The notes beneath the pieces are model-generated. The model ran no database searches. It saw only the letters and a program-made list of their open reading frames with translations, and was not told the origin of the DNA. DNA of 64,000 nucleotides. Origin: an uncultured Halobacteriovorax sp. (GTDB lineage Bacteria; Bdellovibrionota; Bacteriovoracia; Bacteriovoracales; Bacteriovoracaceae). The stretch's first letter is position 1, and every line of letters begins with the position of its first letter. The DNA is taken from positions 1 through 64,000 of the forward strand of contig CAJXVS010000008.1 in assembly GCA_913061265.1 (NCBI GenBank). The letters run 5' to 3'. Both the position numbers and the translations under genes were made by a program. Positions 43,480 through 53,286 of this stretch are shown here, piece by piece.

Positions 43480-44659
43480 CCAATATATTTTAATCACAGT
43501 TGCAGGCCCTGATAGTCCCGGTATTACGAGCATGCTCATGGATACCATCACCGCTAGCGGAGACGCTTTAGCAGATATGGGTCAGGCCGTGACTCATGGA
43601 CTTCTTTCTCTTAGTATTCTTATCGAAGTAAAAAATAGAGACGCTGATGGTAACCCTGTTGTCTTAAAAGAGATGCTCTTTAAGACTTCTCAAAAAGGGC
43701 TTAACTTAACTTTCCAGCCAGTACAGGCCTTAAAAGAGACCACTGACTCTTCAGAGAAATATATCTTAAATTGTGTCTCAACTAAACGAATCAGCGCAGA
43801 GTTCCTTCGAGATGTCTCAAGAAGACTTGCCGATCATAATATCAATATTGTTCGTATTGATAATATGGAACCAGGTAGCTTTAAAGTCATGGAGATTACG
43901 ACCTCCATTCCAGATGGCCTAGACTTTAAATCAATAAAAGAAAATCTTTATACCCTCTCTACAGAACATAGCCTCGATGTAGCTTTTCTTCGCGACAATG
44001 TTTTTAGAAGATCTAAAAGACTTATCGTCTTTGATATGGACTCTACCCTTATTCAAACTGAAGTCATCGATGAGATGGCCGATGCCCATGGAGTAGGAGA
44101 AGAGGTTCGCGCAGTTACTGAAAGGGCCATGAATGGAGAGCTTGATTTTGATGAATCATTAGAGCTTCGAGTTTCAAAACTTAAAGGACTTAAAGTCTCA
44201 CAGATGCAAGAGATCCTAGAGGGCCTTCCCTTTACTAAGGGCTGTGAAGAGTTCATTAGAACAGTTAAATCCTTAGGCTATAGAGTTGCAATTATCTCCG
44301 GTGGCTTTAGTTTTTTCGCTGAGGCCTTAAAAGAAAAACTAGGCATCGACTACGCTTTTGCCAATGAGCTTGAGATTGTTAATGGTGAATTAACAGGTAG
44401 AGTTGAAGGACAAATTGTAAACGCCCAACAAAAGGCTTTTCTTCTAAAAGTCTTGGCCCAGCAAGAAAAGATCTCTCTAGATCAGGTCGTTGCTATCGGT
44501 GATGGCGCTAACGACTTACCAATGCTGGCAACGGCCGGTCTCGGCATTGCTTATCATGCCAAAGACATAGTCAGAAAGACTGCAGAACAACATATGAGTC
44601 ATGGCCCCATGACGACAATTCTTTACTTCTTAGGAATTCCTAGCTCTTCGATAATTTAG
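43469..44659 (+). CDS. serB: Phosphoserine phosphatase with N-terminal ACT domains
   Basis: 396 residues from a GTG that overlaps the pgsA stop, with AAAAGGAAG upstream; the longer frame would overlap pgsA by 68 bases. Residues 1-160 contain two ACT-like units (ILITVAGPDSPGITSML; KYILNCVSTKRISAEFL), which bind amino acids and give feedback control. The phosphatase part has DMDSTLIQTEVIDEMA (catalytic Asp), IISGGFSFF and VVAIGDGANDLPML. It removes phosphate from phosphoserine in serine synthesis. Confidence 0.94.
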   Translation: MEDSQYILITVAGPDSPGITSMLMDTITASGDALADMGQAVTHGLLSLSILIEVKNRDADGNPVVLKEMLFKTSQKGLNLTFQPVQALKETTDSSEKYILNCVSTKRISAEFLRDVSRRLADHNINIVRIDNMEPGSFKVMEITTSIPDGLDFKSIKENLYTLSTEHSLDVAFLRDNVFRRSKRLIVFDMDSTLIQTEVIDEMADAHGVGEEVRAVTERAMNGELDFDESLELRVSKLKGLKVSQMQEILEGLPFTKGCEEFIRTVKSLGYRVAIISGGFSFFAEALKEKLGIDYAFANELEIVNGELTGRVEGQIVNAQQKAFLLKVLAQQEKISLDQVVAIGDGANDLPMLATAGLGIAYHAKDIVRKTAEQHMSHGPMTTILYFLGIPSSSII

Positions 44660-44699
44660 GAAGCTTTGCATTCTTATAAGATTAGGATAGATTTCTGCC

Positions 44700-45041
44700 A
44701 TGAGAGAACTTCTTCAATCTAAGATTCATAAGGCCACCATCACTGAAGCTAACCTCTCCTATATAGGATCTGTCACTATAGACACCGACCTTTTAGATAG
44801 GATAGACCTGTGGCCAGGGCAAAAGGTATTAATAGTCTCTAATACTTCTGGCGCTCGTCTTGAGACTTATGTCATTGCAGGGAACCGTGGAACAGGTCAG
44901 GTTTGTATCAATGGAGCGGCAGCCCATCTTATCAAGCAAGGTGAAGAAGTTATCATCATTGGTTTTCAAGTCAGTGATAAACCAATTGAACCTAAGTGCA
45001 TTCTTGTTGATGAGAATAATAGATTCGTAAAATATCTTTAA
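44700..45041 (+). CDS. panD: Aspartate 1-decarboxylase
   Basis: 113 residues. Self-cleaving pro-enzyme; SYIGSVTID contains the Gly23-Ser24 site that yields the pyruvoyl cofactor. RLETYVIAGNRGTGQVCINGAAA and EEVIIIGF are typical. Makes beta-alanine for coenzyme A. Its stop abuts the stop of the convergent gene with no space. Confidence 0.96.
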   Translation: MRELLQSKIHKATITEANLSYIGSVTIDTDLLDRIDLWPGQKVLIVSNTSGARLETYVIAGNRGTGQVCINGAAAHLIKQGEEVIIIGFQVSDKPIEPKCILVDENNRFVKYL

Positions 45042-45794
45042 TTACTTATTATATTTTTTAACCGTAGGTTCAACTTCAAAGTGCTTTCCGCATTTTCCAG
45101 TAGCGCTTTCTACGGCACGCTTTACACATTGCTGATACTTTCTAAGGTACTCACTAGCATCAACGCCTTCTTTAACAATCTCATCTTCATCAAGCTTACA
45201 TTTACTGGCAATATTCTCTGAGCAATCAAGCATAAGCCTGCCTTCGCTAGGAGATCCTTTAACCGATGATTTAGTTTTTACGACGGGAGCTTTACAAAAA
45301 GCAGGTGCTTTAGCTTTAAAGCGGGCATCGCATTCGGGGTCTATCTCATTGCCGCATTCTTTTTTTCTTAAAGAATAACACTGATCATAGGCCTTTGCTT
45401 CTTTTGAATTAGCCCCTTCCATAAATTCTTTTCCACAAGCAGCGCTCATCTCTTTGCCAAATTTAGAAGCGCACTGACTAAGGCTTAAGCCTGAACTTCC
45501 ACAAAACTTAGTCTGAGCCCCTTCGCAACTTAGCTTACTTTTCTTTTTAGACAGAGCTGGTTTAAACATCTCTCTACTATAAGTGAACTTATCAGCGTGC
45601 ACTTTTCCGCAGGCCTTAACAAAGGCATCATACTTCGCTTTCACACAAGCACCGATAGTCAGTCCTCCTGCGCTACAGGTTGTGTATTTAAAATAATCAC
45701 ATTCAGAAAGAGATTCTAATTGGTCGGCATCAAGGTCAGCGGCGCTCAAGTTAATACTAAAAAGACTTACTAAAACGATTAAGACTAGCTTCAT
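45042..45794 (-). CDS. Secreted protein of four Cx7C/Cx11C cysteine repeats
   Basis: 250 residues, signal peptide (…NLSAA). The mature part is four tandem units, each with the spacing C-x7-C-x(7 to 21)-C-x11-C: two are close copies (…CxxxxxxxC[SG]xxGLxxxxC…ACGK), the third is shortened, the fourth has a long insert. Helical segments between the Cys suggest disulfide-stapled hairpins, as in twin-CxnC proteins. No family recognised. It needs an oxidising periplasm or surface. Strong TACTCCT-complement ribosome site. Confidence 0.68.
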   Translation of the reverse strand: MKLVLIVLVSLFSINLSAADLDADQLESLSECDYFKYTTCSAGGLTIGACVKAKYDAFVKACGKVHADKFTYSREMFKPALSKKKSKLSCEGAQTKFCGSSGLSLSQCASKFGKEMSAACGKEFMEGANSKEAKAYDQCYSLRKKECGNEIDPECDARFKAKAPAFCKAPVVKTKSSVKGSPSEGRLMLDCSENIASKCKLDEDEIVKEGVDASEYLRKYQQCVKRAVESATGKCGKHFEVEPTVKKYNK

Positions 45795-46061
45795 ACATAC
45801 TCCTACTATTGAAAAATTAATCCAACCTGATTTCTAGCCTTTATCATAAACCAAAAACCCCTCGACCACTAAATAGGGCGGTCAAAAAATCTCTTCCTAA
45901 ATGATTTAAAGAGAGTCACAAACAAGCTATCTACTTGATTTTAATGGCTTTTAAGCTAAAATAATCAAAATAAGTTTATTTTTTTTAAGGAAAAGCTTCT
46001 GTGCAGTGTATTTGGCCTTAAAATATTAGCTAGTAAGGTATTAAAAATTTAGGAGAAGGTC

Positions 46062-49000
46062 ATGAAATCGTGGTCATGGTTAAAAAAGGCAACCCATATC
46101 TATGTTCTAAACTTAGTTTTAGTGGTGACTCAGATGACGGCGATTGGAGGTATTCTTCCTTCAACAGCCTTCTCGGATATTGGAAAACCTAAAGAAACAA
46201 AATCCTCACTTTCAGATGATGCCTGGATGCCACCAGGTTTTACTGTGGAAGATTTTAGAACAGTAGAACAAGTTAATAAATCAGCTAAGAAGAACATACA
46301 AACTGAAGACAATAGAAACAATGGAAAGGTATTTGTTGAGCACGATGTTTCAACTTCACAAGTTTGTAGAACTCAAGGGGCTAACAAGAATAGAAGAATG
46401 AATGACATTACAAAGTACCGCTCTATCGTTGGTGCTCAAGGCTTTGATGAAATTTGTAATTTAAGACAAAGACTCAATGGCCTAACTGGTGGCCCTGCTA
46501 TCACTTGTGGTCAAGGCTTAGAACTTGTTGGGAAGAGTTCAGAGATAAGTGACGAAGGATCTTCTCTTGCATTAGCTGAAGATAAGTATAAAGACGATGC
46601 TGGCGGGCAGGTTGCTCACTTAGATGATGAGGGTGTTGAAAATAGCAGGATTGAATTAAAGGCTAAGAAAGAAGCTGATCAAAAAGAAGTGACTAGGCTT
46701 AGGGCCTTAGTTCCAGATAAAAGAAGAGAGTACGAGGCCGCAAGTAATCTTTGCCAAGAAAGAACCCTTGGATGTAACCGGGAACAAAGAGCTAAGATAG
46801 AAAGACTAAAAGGTGAATACTATGCTTCAGTTGCTGGTCTTGAGAGAGCGGAGAAGTCATTAAAGAAATCCACAAAAGATTATAATAATATTGGTCAGGC
46901 CCTGAGATCAGAGCAAGGTGAAATTGCTGCTGCGGGCGCTGATATTGATGCTAATAGAGAGAATAAAAAAGAAGCTGACGCTCTCTCCTCTGCTGGTGAG
47001 GGTGAAAACGGAGCTCTTCAAGGTCCCGTTTATGATACTAATGAACAATTAAAAGACGCTATTGACCGCTATACTTCAAATGCTTCATCTTTTGCTGAAG
47101 AAAAGATCGCCGAGACGGCAAGACTAGAGTTTGCTAATAAAAATGGTGGTGATTATGAGTTCTATGAGATGGCACTAAAAGATTTAGATGGTGCATCAAG
47201 TGGCGGTAAACAGGCCCTTTCAAATCTAGATGTTATGGCCATGGCCTCTGCGGCCACTACAAAAGTTAAGTGTGATCCAAAAAGGCGCCATGATTCTAAG
47301 GCCTATCATATCTTTAGAGCGGCATCTGCTACTTATATTGCAGCCACGATTGGGGATCAAGCTTCTTATACAAAACTAAAAGGTTGTATAGAAGATGAAG
47401 TCTTTAACGAAGAAAATAAAAAGGAAGACTCTCAGTTTGAAACAGTTTCTAAGGCCTTGAACTCTCATACTCAAATGGTAGATTCAATGTGCTTAACTGT
47501 TAACCCTGATCCGAATAATATCCCTGAGATTAATGGCACGGCTATTTTAACCAGAGAAAGAGTAGAGAATCTAAAGAAGATCTGTGATGCCTCTGCCGGT
47601 GTTAGCTGCGCCCCTGGGCAAGAAACGGGCTGCGCTCCAAGATCTAGAGAAACAGCATTAGAGATGTACGAGACAGCTCTTATGTTAGCTCAACATGAAC
47701 TGACCGATAAAAGACAATTGGTCATGACAGCTGAGATGAATGTTAAAAAAGGAAAAAAAGGGATTAGAGACGCAATTGTTGGCTTGGCCGTCTCTTCTGC
47801 TCTTCAGATCTTTCATACTGCCTTGGCGATTACTTTTACATCCATTGGTGTTTCCTTAATGGCCTCACTCTGTTCTTGTGGGCAACCATTTCTTGCTAAA
47901 GCAAAAGCGGAGTATATAGAAGCTGGCATTCGTTATGCTGCTTTTATCTATTTTGGCTATGAGTTAATTAAATGGACCAACTTTACAAAGAAATGGAAAA
48001 GAAAACGCGAAGAGGCCAGAGAGCATACTCATCTTGCCTGTAATTTTGACGAGTCAAAGGCCGCTGAGTCTAATCAAGTTTCTTATGCAGAAAACACAAA
48101 GAAGAAAGCTAAAGAAGCATTTGAAAAAGCTGAAGAAAAGGTTAGAAAACAAATTGGCGATCAAAACTTAGGCGCTCTTGGTGGTAAGACTGGTTTTGTT
48201 ATGCCTAAAGGATTAGGGCGTAATCTTCAAAGGTATGCGGTTCAAACCTATCTAAAGAAATACTTTAAGGCCGTTGGTAAATCTGCCTTTGACCTGGTCT
48301 TCCCGGCTGCTCTGGCCACTGATAATCTTGATACGGGTTCTAATACTGAAACTGCAACAGTTTCTGGTGGAAGCACAGTGAGATCCGCGAATGCCTTAGG
48401 CATGGCCATTGGATCTTCCTCTTTTTATCAATTCGTTATTAAGCAAAATCAAGACTGGCAAGTTCAGACCTACGACGCCTCTACAGATAGTAACTCTGGT
48501 TACAGAAAAAATGATAACCCTGTTCTTTATTGTGCAGAAAAAGGTGGAACCTCTGGATGTATTAAAGACATTCTTGAGGATAAAACTTTTGCTAGCGGTA
48601 AGTACCGTCAAGAAACAAGTAACCTACCTGTAGCGGGAATGCCAACTCCAGAGACGAGAGTTAAATACATGATGGCAGCTACTGAACTTGTAAGAGAAAA
48701 TATAAGCGGAACTTTAGGTCTTTTAGACCAGGCCGTAGGTCAACGTGAAAAGTATGTGATGCTTATTAATAAAATGAGAGAACAAATGAATATTAAAGAT
48801 AAAGGGCTCGCCGTCCAAATTGAAAAGAAACAAGTTTCCTCAGCCGTTAGCTGTATGAAAAAAGGCGCCGGTGGAACTCTAGAAGTCGATGCCACTTGTC
48901 GCTGCCAAAAAACAAATACCTGTGCAAAACTTCAGTACCCAGAGCTTGGAGAATTTGCTCCAGGAGTTTTAGCTGATAGTGAAGAGGCGATTAAAGGCGT

Positions 49001-49703
49001 GACTGATAAGGCCCTAAGTGGAAAACTTGACAAGGCCAATGTAGAAACCGGTAACCTCTCAGGAAATAAAGATGCCGTCAGAAGACGAATCACAAGAAAC
49101 TTTGCTGACCTCAATAAAGATCAGGAAAAAGGCGGACAAGGCAGGATTGATTTCTCTAAGAAGGCTAAGAACTTAATCGTAGAGGGAAGAAAAAGAGCCT
49201 ATAAGAAATATGCTAATCTTTTCCCTGCCAACGTTAAACAAGAAAAATACCGTGGTGGCCTTTCAAATTACTATAACGATATGAACCTAGGTACTAAAGG
49301 AACAGGATCATCAAGTAACCAACCTGCCCTAGCAGCTATTGGAGATACTAAAGGAAGTAAAGGCGTAGCCGCTGGACTTGATTCTGGTTCAAAAGGAACA
49401 ATTAATAAAAACAAGGACCTCTTTAATTTTGATTTTGAGTATGGAGATGACTCAGATCTAACGGCAGCACAAAGAAAGGCCCTTGAAGATCAACGGGCCT
49501 TAGCCGCTCTTGAAGCAAGTAATCAAAAGAACTCTAGTTCTAAACGTTACAAGCATCAAAGAAATTTAAAGCTAGCAGGAGAGGGAAATAGCGACAATAA
49601 TGGCATTAACAAAGATACCAAGAAGAATATCTTCACCATTATCTCAAGCCGTTATAAAAAATCTGCTTTTCCAATCTTTCTTGAGGAGCAATTTATCCGC
49701 TAG
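46062..49703 (+). CDS. Very large membrane/periplasmic protein with coiled coil, unknown
   Basis: 1213 residues; ribosome site TAGGAG. An N-terminal hydrophobic segment (about 13-36) acts as signal or anchor. Residues 200-300 are strongly helical and Lys/Glu-rich (likely coiled coil: VTRLRALVPDKRREYEAASN). Two membrane segments lie near residues 565-610 and 620-645 (LQIFHTALAITFTSIGVSLM; IRYAAFIYFGYELIKW). Cys pairs occur throughout (CSCGQ, CRCQKTNTC). Large and lineage-restricted in look; no family recognised. A hairpin spans its stop codon. Confidence 0.62.
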   Translation: MKSWSWLKKATHIYVLNLVLVVTQMTAIGGILPSTAFSDIGKPKETKSSLSDDAWMPPGFTVEDFRTVEQVNKSAKKNIQTEDNRNNGKVFVEHDVSTSQVCRTQGANKNRRMNDITKYRSIVGAQGFDEICNLRQRLNGLTGGPAITCGQGLELVGKSSEISDEGSSLALAEDKYKDDAGGQVAHLDDEGVENSRIELKAKKEADQKEVTRLRALVPDKRREYEAASNLCQERTLGCNREQRAKIERLKGEYYASVAGLERAEKSLKKSTKDYNNIGQALRSEQGEIAAAGADIDANRENKKEADALSSAGEGENGALQGPVYDTNEQLKDAIDRYTSNASSFAEEKIAETARLEFANKNGGDYEFYEMALKDLDGASSGGKQALSNLDVMAMASAATTKVKCDPKRRHDSKAYHIFRAASATYIAATIGDQASYTKLKGCIEDEVFNEENKKEDSQFETVSKALNSHTQMVDSMCLTVNPDPNNIPEINGTAILTRERVENLKKICDASAGVSCAPGQETGCAPRSRETALEMYETALMLAQHELTDKRQLVMTAEMNVKKGKKGIRDAIVGLAVSSALQIFHTALAITFTSIGVSLMASLCSCGQPFLAKAKAEYIEAGIRYAAFIYFGYELIKWTNFTKKWKRKREEAREHTHLACNFDESKAAESNQVSYAENTKKKAKEAFEKAEEKVRKQIGDQNLGALGGKTGFVMPKGLGRNLQRYAVQTYLKKYFKAVGKSAFDLVFPAALATDNLDTGSNTETATVSGGSTVRSANALGMAIGSSSFYQFVIKQNQDWQVQTYDASTDSNSGYRKNDNPVLYCAEKGGTSGCIKDILEDKTFASGKYRQETSNLPVAGMPTPETRVKYMMAATELVRENISGTLGLLDQAVGQREKYVMLINKMREQMNIKDKGLAVQIEKKQVSSAVSCMKKGAGGTLEVDATCRCQKTNTCAKLQYPELGEFAPGVLADSEEAIKGVTDKALSGKLDKANVETGNLSGNKDAVRRRITRNFADLNKDQEKGGQGRIDFSKKAKNLIVEGRKRAYKKYANLFPANVKQEKYRGGLSNYYNDMNLGTKGTGSSSNQPALAAIGDTKGSKGVAAGLDSGSKGTINKNKDLFNFDFEYGDDSDLTAAQRKALEDQRALAALEASNQKNSSSKRYKHQRNLKLAGEGNSDNNGINKDTKKNIFTIISSRYKKSAFPIFLEEQFIR

Positions 49704-49720
49704 CGGCACAGGGCCGCTAG
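49700..49720 (+). terminator. Hairpin spanning the stop codon of the 1213-residue gene
   Basis: CTAGCGGC (49700-49707, containing the TAG stop at 49701-49703) pairs with GCCGCTAG (49713-49720). It is GC-rich in an AT-rich region; only TTCTGTT follows, so it may be a weak terminator. Confidence 0.5.
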
Positions 49721-49738
49721 TTCTGTTAGAATTGAGAG

Positions 49739-50311
49739 ATGAATTTGAGAGTAAAACTACGTAAGAATCAATCTTCCTTTCCAAGCGAGTTATTCTTAGA
49801 AAAAGAATTAACAAGCTTAGAGTTTATCTCTGAAGGAATTGACTCACTCCCAAAAGAATGGTCATCGCTTGAAAATTTAGAGTCTTTGACTTTACAAGTG
49901 GCCAATGTCTTAAATATTCCAAAAGAAATCTTCGAACTACCAAAACTTAAAATCTTGAAGATTAAAAACGGTTGCTTAAAGAACCTCCCTAAAGACTTAG
50001 TGCCTTCTAAAGCGCTTCAAAACCTTCAATTGACCAATAATAAGCTTATAGAGCTTCCCTCATGGATTGGAAGTATTGACCAACTTGAGGTACTTGATCT
50101 TTCAGGAAACTCTTTAGAGGCTCTACCTAATAGCTTTAAGAGCCTCTCAAGACTGAAGAGATTAAACCTAGATAGAAATGAATTCCAACATATGCCCTTA
50201 GAGTTAAAAGAGCTTAAATCACTTCTTCATCTCTCCCTTGATAATAACAAGTGGCTCGATGAGGAAAAAGAATTGATCTTTAAAACCTTTAAGATTTGGT
50301 TCTCTAGCTAG
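49739..50311 (+). CDS. Leucine-rich repeat protein
   Basis: 190 residues without signal peptide. About six LRR units of the bacterial 23-residue type run from residue 30 to 175: LESLTLQVANVLNIPKEI, LKILKIKNGCLKNLPKDL, LQNLQLTNNKLIELPSWI, LEVLDLSGNSLEALPNSF, LKRLNLDRNEFQHMPLEL, LLHLSLDNN. Such curved solenoids bind proteins, so a cytosolic scaffold role is likely. The stop overlaps that of the convergent gene in a shared CTAG. Confidence 0.85.
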   Translation: MNLRVKLRKNQSSFPSELFLEKELTSLEFISEGIDSLPKEWSSLENLESLTLQVANVLNIPKEIFELPKLKILKIKNGCLKNLPKDLVPSKALQNLQLTNNKLIELPSWIGSIDQLEVLDLSGNSLEALPNSFKSLSRLKRLNLDRNEFQHMPLELKELKSLLHLSLDNNKWLDEEKELIFKTFKIWFSS

Positions 50312-50661
50312 ACTCTAATTCGTGAGTTTGCTCTTCTTAACCTATCTAATAAAGTATGAACGAGGGCTTTATACCAGGCCGGTAAAGCGTTCAGAGTCTT
50401 TTCAAACTTTTCACTAGGAATGCAGGTTAGCTCACAATCAGAGATGGCCTTTACACTAGCAGATCGAGGCTCTTTATCGAGAAAGCTCATCTCTCCAACA
50501 ACTTCACCTGAATAGATGGTTCCGATCTGAATAGTTGCATCACCTTTACGTTTGAAAACCGCCATAGTTCCTGATTTTAGAAAATACATTTGAGTTGATT
50601 CTTCACCTTCACGAATTAAATATTCTTCTGGTTCAAGTTTTAGAGAATCTGCCTCAGCCAT
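50308..50661 (-). CDS. Cyclic-nucleotide-binding-domain protein
   Basis: 117 residues comprising a single cNMP-binding domain: EEYLIREGEESTQMYFLKSG, IGTIYSGEVVGEMSFLD (phosphate-binding cassette position), EPRSASVKAISDCELTCI and a C-terminal helix. The cassette has PRSASV with its Arg, so cAMP or cGMP could bind. No output domain is attached; it may be a modulator or a small sensor. Confidence 0.85.
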   Translation of the reverse strand: MAEADSLKLEPEEYLIREGEESTQMYFLKSGTMAVFKRKGDATIQIGTIYSGEVVGEMSFLDKEPRSASVKAISDCELTCIPSEKFEKTLNALPAWYKALVHTLLDRLRRANSRIRV

Positions 50662-50773
50662 TTCAACTCCTTAAAAGGTGATTACATTATTATTATACTT
50701 CTAGTTGAAAAAATTTTGAAGGAAATTCGGTCCCTCATAGGCAGGAACCGAATCGATCAACTATAAAGGCTTC

Positions 50774-53137
50774 TTAAAAATCAATACTCTTATGTTCAGT
50801 ATTCCAAGCGCCTTTAATAGTCCCTTCATCAAGACTTCCCTCGAGAAGCTTCCGGCTTAGGGGCCTTGTTACTAATCTATTAAAAACCGACTTAAGTGGT
50901 CGCGCTCCATAACGCTGATCTACTCCGCGCTCGCTTATTTGCACAAGAGACTCTTCATCTAAAGTCAAAATAAGTTTCTTAGAGCTAAGTCTTTCATTAA
51001 GCTTCTCTAGCTCTTTGTTCACTAAGCTATGAATGACTGATCCTTCAAGGGGGTTAAAGCTTAAGATTCCATCAAGACGACCTAAGACTTCAGGCTTAAA
51101 GTCCCCTTCTAGATCAACACTATTAGTTGTTAAAAGAATAATAGTATTCTTAAAATCTATAGTCCTGCCTTTATTGTCAGTTAACCTTCCATCATCAAGA
51201 ATTTGAAGAAGAATATCCGAAAAGTCTTTATGCGCCTTTTCTACTTCATCAAAGAGGATGACTGAATAAGGTTTTCTTCTAACCGCTTCAGTTAAGACTC
51301 CCCCTTCGTCGTAGCCAATATAGCCGGCTGGCGCTCCGATAAGTTTTGAAACTGAATGCTTCTCAGAGAACTCAGAGAGGTCAAATCTTAAAAGGTTAGC
51401 TTCAGTATCAAAGAGAAATTCACTTAAGGCCTTAGCTGTTTCAGTTTTCCCAACCCCAGAAGGTCCTTTTAAAAGAAAACTTCCAAGCGGTCGGGTTTCA
51501 TCTGAGAGCCCAGCGTGAGAGGAAATCAGAGTCTCCGCTATCTCGTGCAGTGAGCTTTCTTGTCCAAACACTCTTTGCTTTAGGGCCTCTTCGAGTTTCA
51601 AGATATTATCTTGCTTGCTCTTAAGAATCTTCTCAACCGGAATTCCTTTTTGCCTTGAAATAACAGAGGCGATATCCTTAGAGGTTAAGATCCAATCATG
51701 TGTGGTTCCCGCTAATTGATTCTCAAGTTCTGGTATTACACTGTATTTTAACTTACCGGCAGTTTCATAATCTTGAGACCGCTCTGATTGATCTAATTCA
51801 AATTTATATTTTTCAAGCTGATTCTTGAGCTCACTTAGTTTTTTAACGGAGAGGACTTCTTTTTCCCAAACCGCTTTTTCTTCAAGGAATCTTTTCTCTA
51901 GAACCGAAATGTCTTTGATGACCTCTTCATCGTTAGCGTTAACTTGCGAGTAAATCTTCTTTGTTCGGATCTCTCCTTCGAGTTCAACTAGTTTTGCTGG
52001 CATGGCCTCTGCAGAGAGCTTTAAAGCGCTTGAAGACTCATCAACAAGGTCAATGGCCTTATCTGGTAAGTTCTTATCAGTGATATATTGATCAGAGAGG
52101 ATAACCGAACTAAAGATGGCCTCATCAGAGATCTTAATTCCATGATGAATCTCTAATTTTTCTCTAATACCCATTAAGATTTCAATGGCATCTTCTTTAC
52201 TTGGCTCGTTCACAGGAACAGAGCGAAACCTACGATCAAGGGCCGAGTCACCTAAGATGAATTTTTGATATTCTTCTGGGGTAGTAGCTCCAACACAGTT
52301 TAACTCCCCTCTAGCAAGAGCAGGCTTTAAGAGGTTGGCCGCGTCCATAGCGCCATCAGTCTTACCAGCGCCCACAAGCTGATGAATTTCATCAATAAAA
52401 AGAATAACTTCAGATCCCTTTTGTTTAACAAATTTTAGAAGCGCCTGAAGCCTCTCTTCAAACTCTCCACGAAACTTAGTTCCTGCCATGAGAGATCCCA
52501 TATCTAGGGAGTAGACTACCTTTCCTAATAAAACATCAGGAACGGATTCTTTTACGATGGCCTCTGCTAATCCTTCTACGATAGCGGTCTTACCAACACC
52601 AGCAGGTCCTACTAAGACCGGATTGTTCTTAGAGCGCCTGCCTAGGATTTCCATGACGGCTCGTATCTCTTTACTTCTTCCTATGACAGGGTCGAGCTTA
52701 CCGGCCAGGGCCAGCTCGTTGAGGTTAGTTAGGAAGCTAGGAACTTCAAGTTCTTCTTCATCATCTATATTAAAAGATTCATAATCGATATCGAGGCTTG
52801 GAAAGATCTGTGGCAAGAACCTTAATAAATCTCTTTCCGTAATATCACTCCTACCCGCTTGGATAGCGTGAGAGGAAGAAAAGGTAAGCCACTCACTTAG
52901 CTTTGAGTCTGGCCTAATATTTTGCATGTCTATCTTTGACGAAGCTGTTGGAACCTCATTTATAAGATCCTCAACTTCTGAGAGATGCTTCTTTAATTCT
53001 TTTGAACTAAAAGTGGCTGGGTTTTTAATAAGACCAAATAATAAGTGCGCCGAAGTAAGTTCCGTATTTTTACGCTTTTGAAGCTCAGCTTGAGCAATAC
53101 TTAGGGATCCCTCTGTGACTACGTCGAAATTATTCAT
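50774..53137 (-). CDS. clpB: ClpB-like class I AAA+ disaggregase
   Basis: 787 residues. N-domain (about 1-140), first AAA module with Walker [10 protein letters not shown] (about 176-184) and [15 protein letters not shown], a middle helical domain ([22 protein letters not shown]), second AAA module with Walker [10 protein letters not shown] (about 558-566) and [10 protein letters not shown]. The middle domain and the absence of a ClpP-docking IGF/L loop favour ClpB over ClpA/ClpC, but the chain is about 70 residues shorter than E. coli ClpB. It threads aggregated proteins back to solution. A sigma32-like promoter precedes it. Confidence 0.85.
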   Translation of the reverse strand: MNNFDVVTEGSLSIAQAELQKRKNTELTSAHLLFGLIKNPATFSSKELKKHLSEVEDLINEVPTASSKIDMQNIRPDSKLSEWLTFSSSHAIQAGRSDITERDLLRFLPQIFPSLDIDYESFNIDDEEELEVPSFLTNLNELALAGKLDPVIGRSKEIRAVMEILGRRSKNNPVLVGPAGVGKTAIVEGLAEAIVKESVPDVLLGKVVYSLDMGSLMAGTKFRGEFEERLQALLKFVKQKGSEVILFIDEIHQLVGAGKTDGAMDAANLLKPALARGELNCVGATTPEEYQKFILGDSALDRRFRSVPVNEPSKEDAIEILMGIREKLEIHHGIKISDEAIFSSVILSDQYITDKNLPDKAIDLVDESSSALKLSAEAMPAKLVELEGEIRTKKIYSQVNANDEEVIKDISVLEKRFLEEKAVWEKEVLSVKKLSELKNQLEKYKFELDQSERSQDYETAGKLKYSVIPELENQLAGTTHDWILTSKDIASVISRQKGIPVEKILKSKQDNILKLEEALKQRVFGQESSLHEIAETLISSHAGLSDETRPLGSFLLKGPSGVGKTETAKALSEFLFDTEANLLRFDLSEFSEKHSVSKLIGAPAGYIGYDEGGVLTEAVRRKPYSVILFDEVEKAHKDFSDILLQILDDGRLTDNKGRTIDFKNTIILLTTNSVDLEGDFKPEVLGRLDGILSFNPLEGSVIHSLVNKELEKLNERLSSKKLILTLDEESLVQISERGVDQRYGARPLKSVFNRLVTRPLSRKLLEGSLDEGTIKGAWNTEHKSIDF

Positions 53138-53210
53138 AACACCTCCAATAAACTCAGTACTTACAGATACTTGGCGCGTTAAGAGCGACGAGCCTCTATT
53201 TCTATCTATA

Positions 53211-53238
53211 AGATGGTGTCATACAAAATTTTGTCAAG
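53211..53238 (-). promoter_or_regulatory. Sigma32 (heat-shock)-like promoter of clpB
   Basis: On the minus strand CTTGACA (53238-53232) and CACCATCT (53218-53211) are 13 bases apart, against the E. coli consensus CTTGAAA and CCCCATNT: one mismatch in each box. Location and the downstream chaperone gene agree with heat-shock control. Confidence 0.5.
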
Positions 53239-53259
53239 AACCCTTCGCCATATTAATAT
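53231..53259 (+). promoter_or_regulatory. Likely sigma70 promoter of the MscS-like gene
   Basis: TTGTCA (53231-53236) and TAATAT (53254-53259) with a 17-base spacer, 27 bases before the ATG at 53287. Its -35 box shares bases with the -35 box of the divergent heat-shock-like promoter. Confidence 0.45.
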
Positions 53260-53286
53260 AGGCACAAAACTTAACTTAGGTTTATT

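Noticed and set aside
45000-45100. Shared regulation of panD and the Cys-rich gene
   Set aside because: They are convergent and merely abut; no common promoter is possible.
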